Assembly: GCA_900762125.1 (NCBI GenBank)
Contig: CAAFFL010000131.1
Coordinates: 1 to 8,336 of the forward strand
Direction of reading: 5' to 3'
From: an uncultured Prevotella sp.
GTDB lineage: Bacteria > Bacteroidota > Bacteroidia > Bacteroidales > Bacteroidaceae
Length of the DNA: 8,336 bases
The position numbers were made by a program, and so were the translations under genes. The notes beneath the pieces were generated by a model, which ran no database searches, was not told the origin of the DNA, and was given only the letters and a program-made list of their open reading frames with translations. Shown piece by piece: positions 1 through 6,095 of this stretch (within the stretch, counting starts at the first letter, position 1; each line of letters starts with the position of its first letter).

Positions 1-26
1 AACTGTCCCAACTGTCCCACTGTCCC
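1..26. repeat. AACTGTCCC tandem-repeat tract, copy 1
   Basis: Two perfect 9-base units AACTGTCCC (1-9, 10-18) are followed by an 8-base unit ACTGTCCC (19-26). The last 17 bases recur exactly at 7789-7805, and a two-unit copy lies at 3529-3546. All three tracts are intergenic. The tract may continue left of the window. Its function is unknown. Confidence 0.8.
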
Positions 27-45
27 TTGTAACTTGTCGGACCTT

Positions 46-58
46 TGGGTAGGACCCA
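46..58 (-). terminator. Small hairpin directly after the beta-barrel gene stop
   Basis: TGGGT (46-50) and ACCCA (54-58) form a 5-bp stem with a 3-base loop, abutting the stop codon of the minus-strand gene. No T-tract follows on that strand, so a role in ending transcription is only a possibility. Confidence 0.25.
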
Positions 59-751
59 TCACAGCTTGTACCCCACGCTGAACACGATGGCTCTGTCGCG
101 GCTGTTCTCGCTGTCGGTACCTTTCTTATAGATCTTCGTCACCGGGATATCGTAGCGCACGTCGAGGACGACGCGCATGTGCTCGTAGGAGATGCCCACG
201 GGGATATAGAAGTCCGCGCTGCTCAGTCCGCCATCCTCGACATTCTGATCCTGGAAGTCCGACTTATAGTCGTAGGACTCATCCTTGTGGACGATGACAG
301 TGCGCTTCTCGCCATGGAAGTTGTTGTTGGAGAGGAACGTCGGTTGGATGCCCGCGTTGATGCTCAGCCCTTTCCACACATACTGGTGCGCCATGATGGG
401 GATGTCGATGAAGTCGATGTCCTGATGGCAGTTGCTCCACACGGCGTACGACCCCGGGATGGCACCGCTGAGGTCAGTCTCCTCAAACTTGCAGCCGCCG
501 CGACGATAGAACAGTCCGACGGAGAAGGCCGTCTTCTCAAAGGCCTGATATTGCAGGTCCACGCCCGCAAACAGCCCCACCTTTCCTTTCGCCTTCGAGT
601 CCGTCGACTGTTCGAAGTTGGCATAATGGTCCGTGATGCTGCACAGATTCACGCCCAGACGGGGGATGAACGAAAACTCCCCCTGCTCGCTCTGAGCCGA
701 GGCGCTGAGCACCGTGAGCATCATGGCGATGGCACTAAAAAATCTCTTCAT
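59..751 (-). CDS. PorT-family outer-membrane beta-barrel protein
   Basis: A 230-residue protein probably sits in the outer membrane as a small beta-barrel. Residues 1-19 form a clear signal peptide (Lys-Arg, then a hydrophobic core ending SASA) with likely cleavage before Gln20, as is common for signal peptidase I substrates in Bacteroidota. The mature part has alternating amphipathic strands rich in Gly, Tyr and Phe. The segment around residues 113-140 (FIDIPIMAHQYVWKGLSINA) matches the 'IPxxxKxY...G..xxaG' style of PorT-like barrels (outer-membrane beta-barrel domain), and the protein ends in an aromatic-containing strand, VGYKL. The start at 749-751 fits the signal peptide. The gene diverges from murF-alr. 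No convincing TAnnTTTG element was found upstream on its strand. PorT-like proteins are diverse, so no specific role can be assigned; type IX secretion is not implied by this context. Confidence 0.8.
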   Translation of the reverse strand: MKRFFSAIAMMLTVLSASAQSEQGEFSFIPRLGVNLCSITDHYANFEQSTDSKAKGKVGLFAGVDLQYQAFEKTAFSVGLFYRRGGCKFEETDLSGAIPGSYAVWSNCHQDIDFIDIPIMAHQYVWKGLSINAGIQPTFLSNNNFHGEKRTVIVHKDESYDYKSDFQDQNVEDGGLSSADFYIPVGISYEHMRVVLDVRYDIPVTKIYKKGTDSENSRDRAIVFSVGYKL

Positions 752-769
752 ATCTTGTTCCTTGCTTAA

Positions 770-786
770 AACTCTTAACTCTTAAC
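770..786. repeat. Short AACTCTT tandem repeat in the divergent intergenic region
   Basis: Two perfect AACTCTT units (770-776, 777-783) and a partial third (784-786) lie just upstream of the minus-strand beta-barrel gene. A further ACTCTTATAACTC-like remnant follows at about 794-807. This may be promoter-proximal or simply slipped-strand sequence. Confidence 0.5.
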
Positions 787-811
787 TCGCAACTACTCTT
801 ATAACTCCATA

Positions 812-830
812 ATGCAATTTTTTATTGCAT
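812..830. promoter_or_regulatory. Perfect inverted repeat ATGCAAT-T5-ATTGCAT upstream of the murF-alr promoter
   Basis: ATGCAAT (812-818) and ATTGCAT (824-830) are exact reverse complements around a TTTTT loop (819-823). The site ends next to the proposed -33 region (831-834) of the murF-alr promoter. It could be an operator or a small hairpin; no regulator is identified. Confidence 0.4.
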
Positions 831-865
831 CTTGCTCTGTCATTACGGGATTTTTCGTACTTTTG
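831..865 (+). promoter_or_regulatory. Bacteroidota-type promoter for murF-alr
   Basis: TACTTTTG at 858-865 matches the Bacteroidota -7 consensus TAnnTTTG. A CTTG at 831-834 can serve as the -33 element, with a 23-base spacer that is at the long end of what is reported. Transcription would begin a few bases after 865, only about 15-20 bases before the ATG at 889. The longer reading frame that opens at 832 would begin upstream of this transcript. Confidence 0.6.
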
Positions 866-888
866 CACCAAACAATCATAATGGACAG

Positions 889-3366
889 ATGACTTATACT
901 ATTGAAAAGGTAACCACACTCATCGGTGCGCGCCGTTATGGCGACCGTGATGCCAACATTGGCTTCCTGCTCACCGATAGCCGTTCACTTTGTTTCCCCG
1001 AGGAGACGTTGTTCTTTGCCCTGAAGTCGGAGCGGAACGACGGTCACAACTATATCCCCGAGCTCTATCGCCGCGGTGTGCGCAACTTCGTCGTGGAGGA
1101 CGTCCCTGCTGGCTATGCCGAGGACTATCCCGAGGCCAACTTCCTCCGCGTGGTCAACACCCGTGAGTCCCTCCAGCGCCTCGCCGAGCGCCACCGTGAC
1201 GAGTTCAACATTCCCATCGTGGGCATCACGGGCTCCAACGGTAAGACGATGGTGAAGGAGTGGCTCTATCAGCTGCTCTCCCCGTCGATGACCGTCACCC
1301 GCTCGCCACGAAGCTACAACTCGCAGATCGGCGTGCCGCTGTCGGTATGGCTTATGGACGAGCAGACACAGGTCGGCGTCTTCGAGGCAGGCATCAGTGA
1401 GCCGGGGGAGATGCTCGCGCTCCGTGACATCATCCAGCCGACCATCGCCGTGCTGACGAACCTTGGCGCGGCTCATCAGGAGAACTTCGAGTCGATGGAG
1501 GCAAAGTGCCGCGAGAAGCTCATCCTCTTCCACGACGCAGAGACCATCGTCTACAATGCTGATGACGAGACGGTGAGTGGGGTAGTGGCACAGTCGGATT
1601 TCGTCGGCGAGCGCCTCTGCTGGTCGTTGAAGGACAAGACGGTGCCGATGTTCATCAAGTCGATCGAGAAGAAGGAGACCGCCACGACCGTCACCTATAT
1701 ATATAAAGGTGGGGAGGCGCAGTGGTATAGCATCCCGTTCATCGACGACGCATCCATCACCAACTCCATCATCTGTGCCGCCGTGGCGCTGCAGCTCGGG
1801 GTGAAGGCGGAGGACCTCGACGAGCGGATGATGCAGCTCGAGCCCGTCGCCATGCGTCTGGAGGTGAAGGAGGGCCGTCATGGCTGCACACTCATCAACG
1901 ACTCTTATAACTCCGACATCAACAGCCTCGACATCGCGCTCGACTTCATGAACCGCCGACCCGACCACAAGGGACGCCGTCGCACGCTCATCCTCAGCGA
2001 CATCTTCCAGAGTGGTATGGAGCCTGCACAGCTCTATCATGAGGTTAGCAACCTCGCACGGAAGCGCGGCGTGGTGAAGTTCATCGGCATCGGACCGGTC
2101 ATCACGAAGTACGCCAGCGAGATCCTCATCCCCGAGAAGTTCTGCTTCACGTCGGTGGAGGCGTTCCTCCGCTCGGAGGTGTTCCGCAGTCTGCGTGACG
2201 AGGTGATCCTCCTGAAGGGTGCCCGCCAGTTTGGCTTCGACCAGATTACGGAGCTCCTGGTGCAGAAGGTGCATGAGACGGTGCTCGAGGTGAACCTCAA
2301 CGCTGTGGTGAAGAACCTCAACTACTATCGCTCCTTCATGAAGCCCGAGACGAAGCTCGTCTGCATGATCAAGGCGGACGCCTATGGTGCGGGCAGCATC
2401 GAGATTGCGAAGACGCTCCAGGACCATCGCGTGGACTACCTCGCCGTAGCTGTCGCTGATGAGGGCGCGATGCTCCGTGGCAATGGCATCACGAGCAACA
2501 TCATGATCATGAACCCGGAGATGTCCGCCTTCAAGACGATGTTCGACTACGACCTCGAACCGGAGGTCTACTCCTTCCGACTCCTTGACGCCTTGGTGCG
2601 CGCTGCGGAGAAAGAGGGCATCACAGGCTTCCCCGTGCACATCAAGCTCGACACGGGTATGCACCGTTTGGGCTTCGACCCCGTGAAAGATATGGACGAG
2701 CTCATCGCCCGACTGAAGAAGCAGAACGCGATCATCCCGCGCTCGGTGTTCTCCCATTTCGTGGGCTCCGACAGCGACGACTTCGATGAGTTCTCTGCCC
2801 GTCAGTTCCAGCTCTTCGACGAGGGTAGCCGGAAGCTCCAGACGGCCTTCGACCACAAGATACTGCGCCATATCGACAACTCCGCCGGCATCGAGCACTT
2901 CCCCGAGCGACAGCTGGACATGTGCCGGTTGGGCCTCGGACTCTATGGCATCAACTCCCGCAACAACGCCATTATTAATAATGTGTCGACGCTGAAGACG
3001 ACCATCCTCCAGCTGCGCCATGTGCCGGCTGGCGACACGGTGGGCTACAGTCGCAAAGGAAAGATCGACCACGACAGCGTAATCGCAGCCATCCCAATCG
3101 GTTATGCCGATGGACTCAATCGTCACTTAGGCAACCGTCACTGCTACTGCCTCGTCAATGGTCAGAAGGCAGAGTATGTCGGCAATATCTGCATGGACGT
3201 CTGCATGATCGACGTCACCGGCATCGACTGCCACGAGGGCGACACCGTGGAGATCTTTGGCGACGACCTCCCTGTGACGGTCCTCTCCGATGTCCTCGAC
3301 ACCATCCCCTACGAGGTCCTCACCGGCATCAGCAACCGCGTGAAGAGGGTGTACTTCCAGGACTAA
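889..3366 (+). CDS. murF-alr: Bifunctional UDP-MurNAc-tripeptide:D-Ala-D-Ala ligase / alanine racemase
   Basis: This 825-residue cytoplasmic fusion makes D-alanine and joins D-Ala-D-Ala to UDP-MurNAc-tripeptide, the last cytoplasmic step of the peptidoglycan precursor. The MurF half spans about residues 1-460. It has the Mur-ligase ATP loop TGSNGKT (114-120), RSYNSQIGVP (141-150), FEAGISEPGEM (165-175), NDSYNSDINS (337-346) and LLKGAR (441-446). The Alr half spans about 464-825. It has the PLP-lysine motif MIKADAYG with Lys495, a VGYSRKG motif whose Tyr720 fits the second catalytic base, GYADG (738-742) and NICMD (766-770). Both halves are near the usual lengths of the separate enzymes, so both look active. 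The fusion is known in Bacteroidota. The frame stays open to 832, but ATG 889 fits the family N-terminus and lies just after a promoter -7 element, so it was chosen as the start. Confidence 0.95.
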   Translation: MTYTIEKVTTLIGARRYGDRDANIGFLLTDSRSLCFPEETLFFALKSERNDGHNYIPELYRRGVRNFVVEDVPAGYAEDYPEANFLRVVNTRESLQRLAERHRDEFNIPIVGITGSNGKTMVKEWLYQLLSPSMTVTRSPRSYNSQIGVPLSVWLMDEQTQVGVFEAGISEPGEMLALRDIIQPTIAVLTNLGAAHQENFESMEAKCREKLILFHDAETIVYNADDETVSGVVAQSDFVGERLCWSLKDKTVPMFIKSIEKKETATTVTYIYKGGEAQWYSIPFIDDASITNSIICAAVALQLGVKAEDLDERMMQLEPVAMRLEVKEGRHGCTLINDSYNSDINSLDIALDFMNRRPDHKGRRRTLILSDIFQSGMEPAQLYHEVSNLARKRGVVKFIGIGPVITKYASEILIPEKFCFTSVEAFLRSEVFRSLRDEVILLKGARQFGFDQITELLVQKVHETVLEVNLNAVVKNLNYYRSFMKPETKLVCMIKADAYGAGSIEIAKTLQDHRVDYLAVAVADEGAMLRGNGITSNIMIMNPEMSAFKTMFDYDLEPEVYSFRLLDALVRAAEKEGITGFPVHIKLDTGMHRLGFDPVKDMDELIARLKKQNAIIPRSVFSHFVGSDSDDFDEFSARQFQLFDEGSRKLQTAFDHKILRHIDNSAGIEHFPERQLDMCRLGLGLYGINSRNNAIINNVSTLKTTILQLRHVPAGDTVGYSRKGKIDHDSVIAAIPIGYADGLNRHLGNRHCYCLVNGQKAEYVGNICMDVCMIDVTGIDCHEGDTVEIFGDDLPVTVLSDVLDTIPYEVLTGISNRVKRVYFQD

Positions 3367-3395
3367 GAAGCCTCTCCCCCTTGCCCTACGGGCAT

Positions 3396-3429
3396 TCCCC
3401 CTCCCTCTCGCTTCGCTATGGGAGGGGGA
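3396..3429 (+). terminator. GC-rich hairpin downstream of murF-alr
   Basis: A 10-bp perfect stem pairs 3396-3405 (TCCCCCTCCC) with 3420-3429 (GGGAGGGGGA) around a 14-base loop. It lies about 30 bases after the stop codon. There is no following T-tract, so it is not a classical intrinsic terminator, but it could stabilise the 3' end or slow the polymerase. A smaller hairpin, GCCC-TAC-GGGC (3383-3393), precedes it. Confidence 0.45.
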
Positions 3430-3528
3430 TGATTACGCCCCATGGAGTACCCTGCGCACCCGTTGCCTCGTTGCTCAATGGGGTGCTTTGTCGCGTTAGC
3501 CATCACCGTTTCTTGGTTCACGATAACA

Positions 3529-3546
3529 AACTGTCCCAACTGTCCC
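3529..3546. repeat. AACTGTCCC tandem-repeat tract, copy 2
   Basis: Two perfect units, 3529-3537 and 3538-3546, are identical to positions 1-18. Here the tract lies inside the composite repeat, before the 21-base hairpin. In the second composite copy it lies after that hairpin. Confidence 0.75.
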
Positions 3547-3592
3547 TGCTGCCCCCTTGGGTATGCTCCTTTCTGCTGTTCGCCGTTGGATC

Positions 3593-3613
3593 GTCCGGCT
3601 TACCAAGCCGGAC
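3593..3613. repeat. 21-base perfect hairpin, copy A
   Basis: GTCCGGCTT (3593-3601) and AAGCCGGAC (3605-3613) are exact complements around ACC. The full 21 bases recur identically at 7722-7742. A run of A (3619-3627) follows, so on the minus strand the hairpin is preceded by T residues; on the plus strand no T-tract follows. Confidence 0.7.
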
Positions 3614-3636
3614 ACCGCCAAAAAAAACTCTCTTCT

Positions 3637-3671
3637 CTTGCCCTTATTCTCAACTTTTTGTTGTACCTTTG
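3637..3671 (+). promoter_or_regulatory. Bacteroidota-type promoter of the uronate operon
   Basis: TACCTTTG at 3664-3671 is a perfect TAnnTTTG -7 element. CTTG at 3637-3640 with a 23-base spacer is a possible -33 element, the same geometry as the murF-alr promoter. The -7 element overlaps a perfect 12-base palindrome CTTTGCGCAAAG (3667-3678), a possible operator. The implied 5' leader is roughly 55 bases and A-rich. A palindrome TTCGCGAA (3726-3733) sits directly before the ATG and might affect initiation. Confidence 0.65.
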
Positions 3672-3734
3672 CGCAAAGTTGACGAAACAAACGTAATCTA
3701 CTTATAAAACAACTCGATCTATTATTTCGCGAAT

Positions 3735-5102
3735 ATGGAACAAGTATTTAGCTATATCATCAGTTTGGGAGCAAGCGTGATGATGCCGATCATCTTCACG
3801 ATCATCGGTCTGTGCATCGGCATGAAGTTTGGCAAGGCGCTGAAGTCGGGCCTCTACGTCGGCGTGGGATTTGTCGGTCTGGGCATCGTCACCGCCCTGC
3901 TGACGAGCAACTTCTCCGACCCGCTGACAGCGATTTCCGAGCTCTACCATCTCCAGCTCAACGTCTTCGACATGGGTTGGCCCGCTGCCGCCTCCGTGGC
4001 CTACAACACCGCCGTGGGCGCACTGATCATCCCCATCTGCCTCGGCGTCAACTTCCTCATGCTCATCACGAAGACCACCCGTACGGTGAACATCGACCTG
4101 TGGAACTACTGGCATTTCGCCTTCATCGGTGCCGTGGCCTACTTCGTCTTCGACCAGAGCCTCGCCTGGGGCTATTTCGCCGCCATCGTGTGCTACATCA
4201 TCACCCTCGTCTTTGCCGACATCTCCGCCGACCGCTTCCAGGGCTTCTACGACCTCCCCGGCATCTCGGTGCCGCAGCCGTTCTGTCAGAGCTTCACCGT
4301 CTTCACCTGGGCCATCAACTGGGTGCTCGACAAGATCCCCGGCTTCTCGAAGCTCGACATCGACGCTGAGGGTCTGAAGAAGAAGTTCGGCGTCCTCGGT
4401 GAGCCGCTGATTCTCGGCGTCATCGTCGGCGCACTCATCGGCCTTGTGGCACAGCTCGACGTGAAGAAGATCCTCTTCCTCGGCGTGACGATGGGTGCCG
4501 TCATGGAGCTCATCCCCCGCATCACGAAGCTGTTCATCGACGGACTGATGCCAATCTCGGAGAAGACAAAGGAGATCGTCAACACGAAGTTCAATGGCAA
4601 GAAGGTGCACATCGGCATGAGCCCTGCCCTCGTCATCGGTCATCCGACGACGCTCGTCTGCACGCTGTTCTGCATCCCCACCTATCTGATTATTGCCGTC
4701 ATCCTCCCCGGCAACCAGTTCCTGCCGCTGGCATCGCTCGCAGGTCTGTTCTATCTCTTCCCGATGATCTTGCCCTACACGAAGGGTAACGTGGTGAAGA
4801 GCTACCTCATCGCGCTCGTCGCACTCCTCGTCGGTCTGTGGTTCGTCACGGATATGGCACCGGACTTCACGCAGGCGGCCAACGCAGTCTTCGCAGCGAC
4901 GGCCGACAAGGCGGCACAGGTGCCTGAGGGCTTCGAGGCGGGCAGCATGGACTTCGCGTCCTCGCTCTTCGGCTATGCCATCTATGCGGCTGTGAAGTAT
5001 TTGCGGTTCATCGGTGCCGGCATCCTCGTGCTCCTCACCCTTGGCATGATGCTCCTCAACCGCCGTGCAATCATCAAAGACGAAAACAAAAACAAGCAAT
5101 AA
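3735..5102 (+). CDS. PTS galactitol-family EIIC component (orphan permease)
   Basis: This 455-residue polytopic membrane protein belongs to the galactitol (GatC/EIIC-GAT) family of PTS permeases and matches the usual length of about 450. Family-like blocks are GVGFVGLG (43-50), TRTVNIDLWNYWHFAF (115-130), KKFGVLGEP (216-224), MSPALVIGHP (295-304) and LPGNQFLPLASL (324-335). At least nine or ten hydrophobic stretches are visible, and the tail is charged and rich in Lys. It is the first gene of the operon; kduI follows after one base. No EIIA, EIIB, HPr or EI domain is present in the protein or the window, and most Bacteroidota lack a sugar PTS. Without a phosphorelay it would have to work as a facilitator or secondary carrier. 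From context the substrate is probably a deoxy-keto-uronate or related sugar acid rather than galactitol; that is inference. Confidence 0.9.
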   Translation: MEQVFSYIISLGASVMMPIIFTIIGLCIGMKFGKALKSGLYVGVGFVGLGIVTALLTSNFSDPLTAISELYHLQLNVFDMGWPAAASVAYNTAVGALIIPICLGVNFLMLITKTTRTVNIDLWNYWHFAFIGAVAYFVFDQSLAWGYFAAIVCYIITLVFADISADRFQGFYDLPGISVPQPFCQSFTVFTWAINWVLDKIPGFSKLDIDAEGLKKKFGVLGEPLILGVIVGALIGLVAQLDVKKILFLGVTMGAVMELIPRITKLFIDGLMPISEKTKEIVNTKFNGKKVHIGMSPALVIGHPTTLVCTLFCIPTYLIIAVILPGNQFLPLASLAGLFYLFPMILPYTKGNVVKSYLIALVALLVGLWFVTDMAPDFTQAANAVFAATADKAAQVPEGFEAGSMDFASSLFGYAIYAAVKYLRFIGAGILVLLTLGMMLLNRRAIIKDENKNKQ

Positions 5103-5103
5103 T

Positions 5104-6072
5104 ATGAAGAAAGTATTAATGTCCATTGCACTCTGCCTCATGGCCCAGATGGGCTTCGCGCAGTGCTGCACAAAAGGTTACGAAATGAAACAAGAGAACA
5201 GCTACACGTATTACAACGTCCGCTGGGCATCGAGTCCTGAGGACGCCAAGCACTACACCACCGACCGCCTCCGTGCGGAGTATGCTATCGAGAAGGTCTT
5301 CGCACCGGGCGAGGTCAACTGGACCTACACGCTCTTCGACCGCTTCCTCATCGGTGGCGCTGAGCCGACGGCCACGCCGCTGAAGCTCACCTCCATCGCA
5401 CCGCTCTATGTCGACGAGAGCAAGGGTCAGAACGGCCGAAACCTCCTCGACAACCGTGAGCTCGGCATCATCAATATCGGTGGTGAGGGCACGGTGACCG
5501 TCGACGGCAAGAAGTACGACCTCTCGTTCGAGGAGGCGCTCTATGTAGGCCGTGGCGTGAAGAACATCACCCTCGCCTCGAAGGATGCTGCCAAGCCTGC
5601 AAAGTTCTATCTCAACTCGGCCTGCGCTCACACGAGCTACCCCACGAAGAAGGTCACCCTGAAGGAGGCCAACAACATCAAGGCGGGTAGTCTGAAGGAG
5701 AGCAACGACCGCGTCATCCATCAGGTCATCATCGACGGCGTCGCTGGCGTCCGCACCTGTCAGCTGCAGATGGGCATCACCGAACTGAAGGAGGGCTCCG
5801 TCTGGAACACGATGCCGGCACACACCCATCTCCGCCGCATGGAGACCTATCTCTATTTCAACGTCCCCGAGGGTCAGAAGATCCTGCATGTCATGGGTGA
5901 GCCGCAGGAGACGCGTCCCATCTGGCTGAACAACGAGCAGGCAGTCATCTCTCCGCAGTGGTCCATCCATTGCGCTGCCGGCACCTCCAACTACACCTTC
6001 ATCTGGGGCATGGCGGGTGAGAACCTCGTCTACACGGATATGCAGGTGGTGAAGATTCCCGATCTGAAGTAA
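5104..6072 (+). CDS. kduI: 5-keto-4-deoxyuronate isomerase with signal peptide (EC 5.3.1.17)
   Basis: KduI converts 5-keto-4-deoxyuronate (DKI), formed from unsaturated uronic acids, to 3-deoxy-D-glycero-2,5-hexodiulosonate. The cupin-type zinc site is complete: His240, His242 and Glu247 in PAHTHLRRMETY, and His289 in SPQWSIHC. The spacing (2, 5, 42) equals that of the E. coli ligands His196, His198, Glu203 and His245. FIWGMAGEN (299-307) is also conserved. The protein has 322 residues against about 278 for cytoplasmic KduI. The excess lies mainly at the N-terminus, where MKKVLMSIALCLMAQMGFA (1-19) followed by Gln20 is a standard signal peptide; there is no lipobox. It is therefore probably periplasmic. 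ATG 5104 lies one base after the permease stop. The frame is open from 5065, but that start would overlap the permease and mask the signal peptide. The leader is A-rich with no Shine-Dalgarno site. Confidence 0.93.
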   Translation: MKKVLMSIALCLMAQMGFAQCCTKGYEMKQENSYTYYNVRWASSPEDAKHYTTDRLRAEYAIEKVFAPGEVNWTYTLFDRFLIGGAEPTATPLKLTSIAPLYVDESKGQNGRNLLDNRELGIINIGGEGTVTVDGKKYDLSFEEALYVGRGVKNITLASKDAAKPAKFYLNSACAHTSYPTKKVTLKEANNIKAGSLKESNDRVIHQVIIDGVAGVRTCQLQMGITELKEGSVWNTMPAHTHLRRMETYLYFNVPEGQKILHVMGEPQETRPIWLNNEQAVISPQWSIHCAAGTSNYTFIWGMAGENLVYTDMQVVKIPDLK

Positions 6073-6095
6073 AACAAAAAAAAACAAAAAACCCA

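Larger units (their letters stand above)
3368..3613 (+). repeat. Composite intergenic repeat, copy A (3' of murF-alr)
   Basis: This copy begins two bases after the murF-alr stop with AAGCCT. In order it holds a GC hairpin (3396-3429), the exact 20-mer GATTACGCCCCATGGAGTAC (3431-3450), an ATGGGGTG segment (3478-3485), an AACTGTCCC pair (3529-3546), a CGTTGGA motif (3584-3590) and a 21-base hairpin (3593-3613). The 20-mer, the 21-mer and the general order recur at 7555-7742, also right after a plus-strand stop codon. CGCCCCAT (3436-3443) can pair with ATGGGGTG (3478-3485), with one G-U. Short open frames across it are not supported as genes. It may be a mobile or 3'-UTR repeat family. Confidence 0.7.

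Noticed and set aside
1..26. CRISPR-like array
   Set aside because: The units are 9 bases, directly tandem without spacers, and no cas gene is present.
832..888. N-terminal extension of MurF-Alr from ATG 832
   Set aside because: It would begin upstream of the TACTTTTG -7 element, and its 19 residues do not resemble MurF N-termini.
985..3126. Long minus-strand open frame (713 codons) opposite murF-alr
   Set aside because: It is a mirror of a GC-rich coding strand. Its translation is rich in His, Arg, Asp, Glu and Val with no fold-like pattern, while the opposite strand has clear enzyme motifs.
3381..3707. Overlapping plus-strand short frames after murF-alr (108 and 84 codons)
   Set aside because: They run through hairpins and repeat tracts and into the operon promoter. 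They have odd Cys/Pro/Leu content and no counterpart of equal reading in the second repeat copy.
5065..5103. Longer KduI start overlapping the permease
   Set aside because: It would overlap the upstream gene and place 13 polar residues (MQSSKTKTKTSNN) before a clean signal peptide.
5158..5169. Possible lipoprotein cleavage site before the Cys pair of KduI
   Set aside because: The residue before the first Cys is Gln (FAQC), which does not fit a lipobox. Signal peptidase I cleavage at Ala19|Gln20 fits better.
3702..5171. Minus-strand open frame of 489 codons opposite the EIIC permease
   Set aside because: Its composition is low in complexity and dominated by Glu, Asp, Arg and His, which is the antisense of hydrophobic codons. 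The plus-strand permease is unambiguous.
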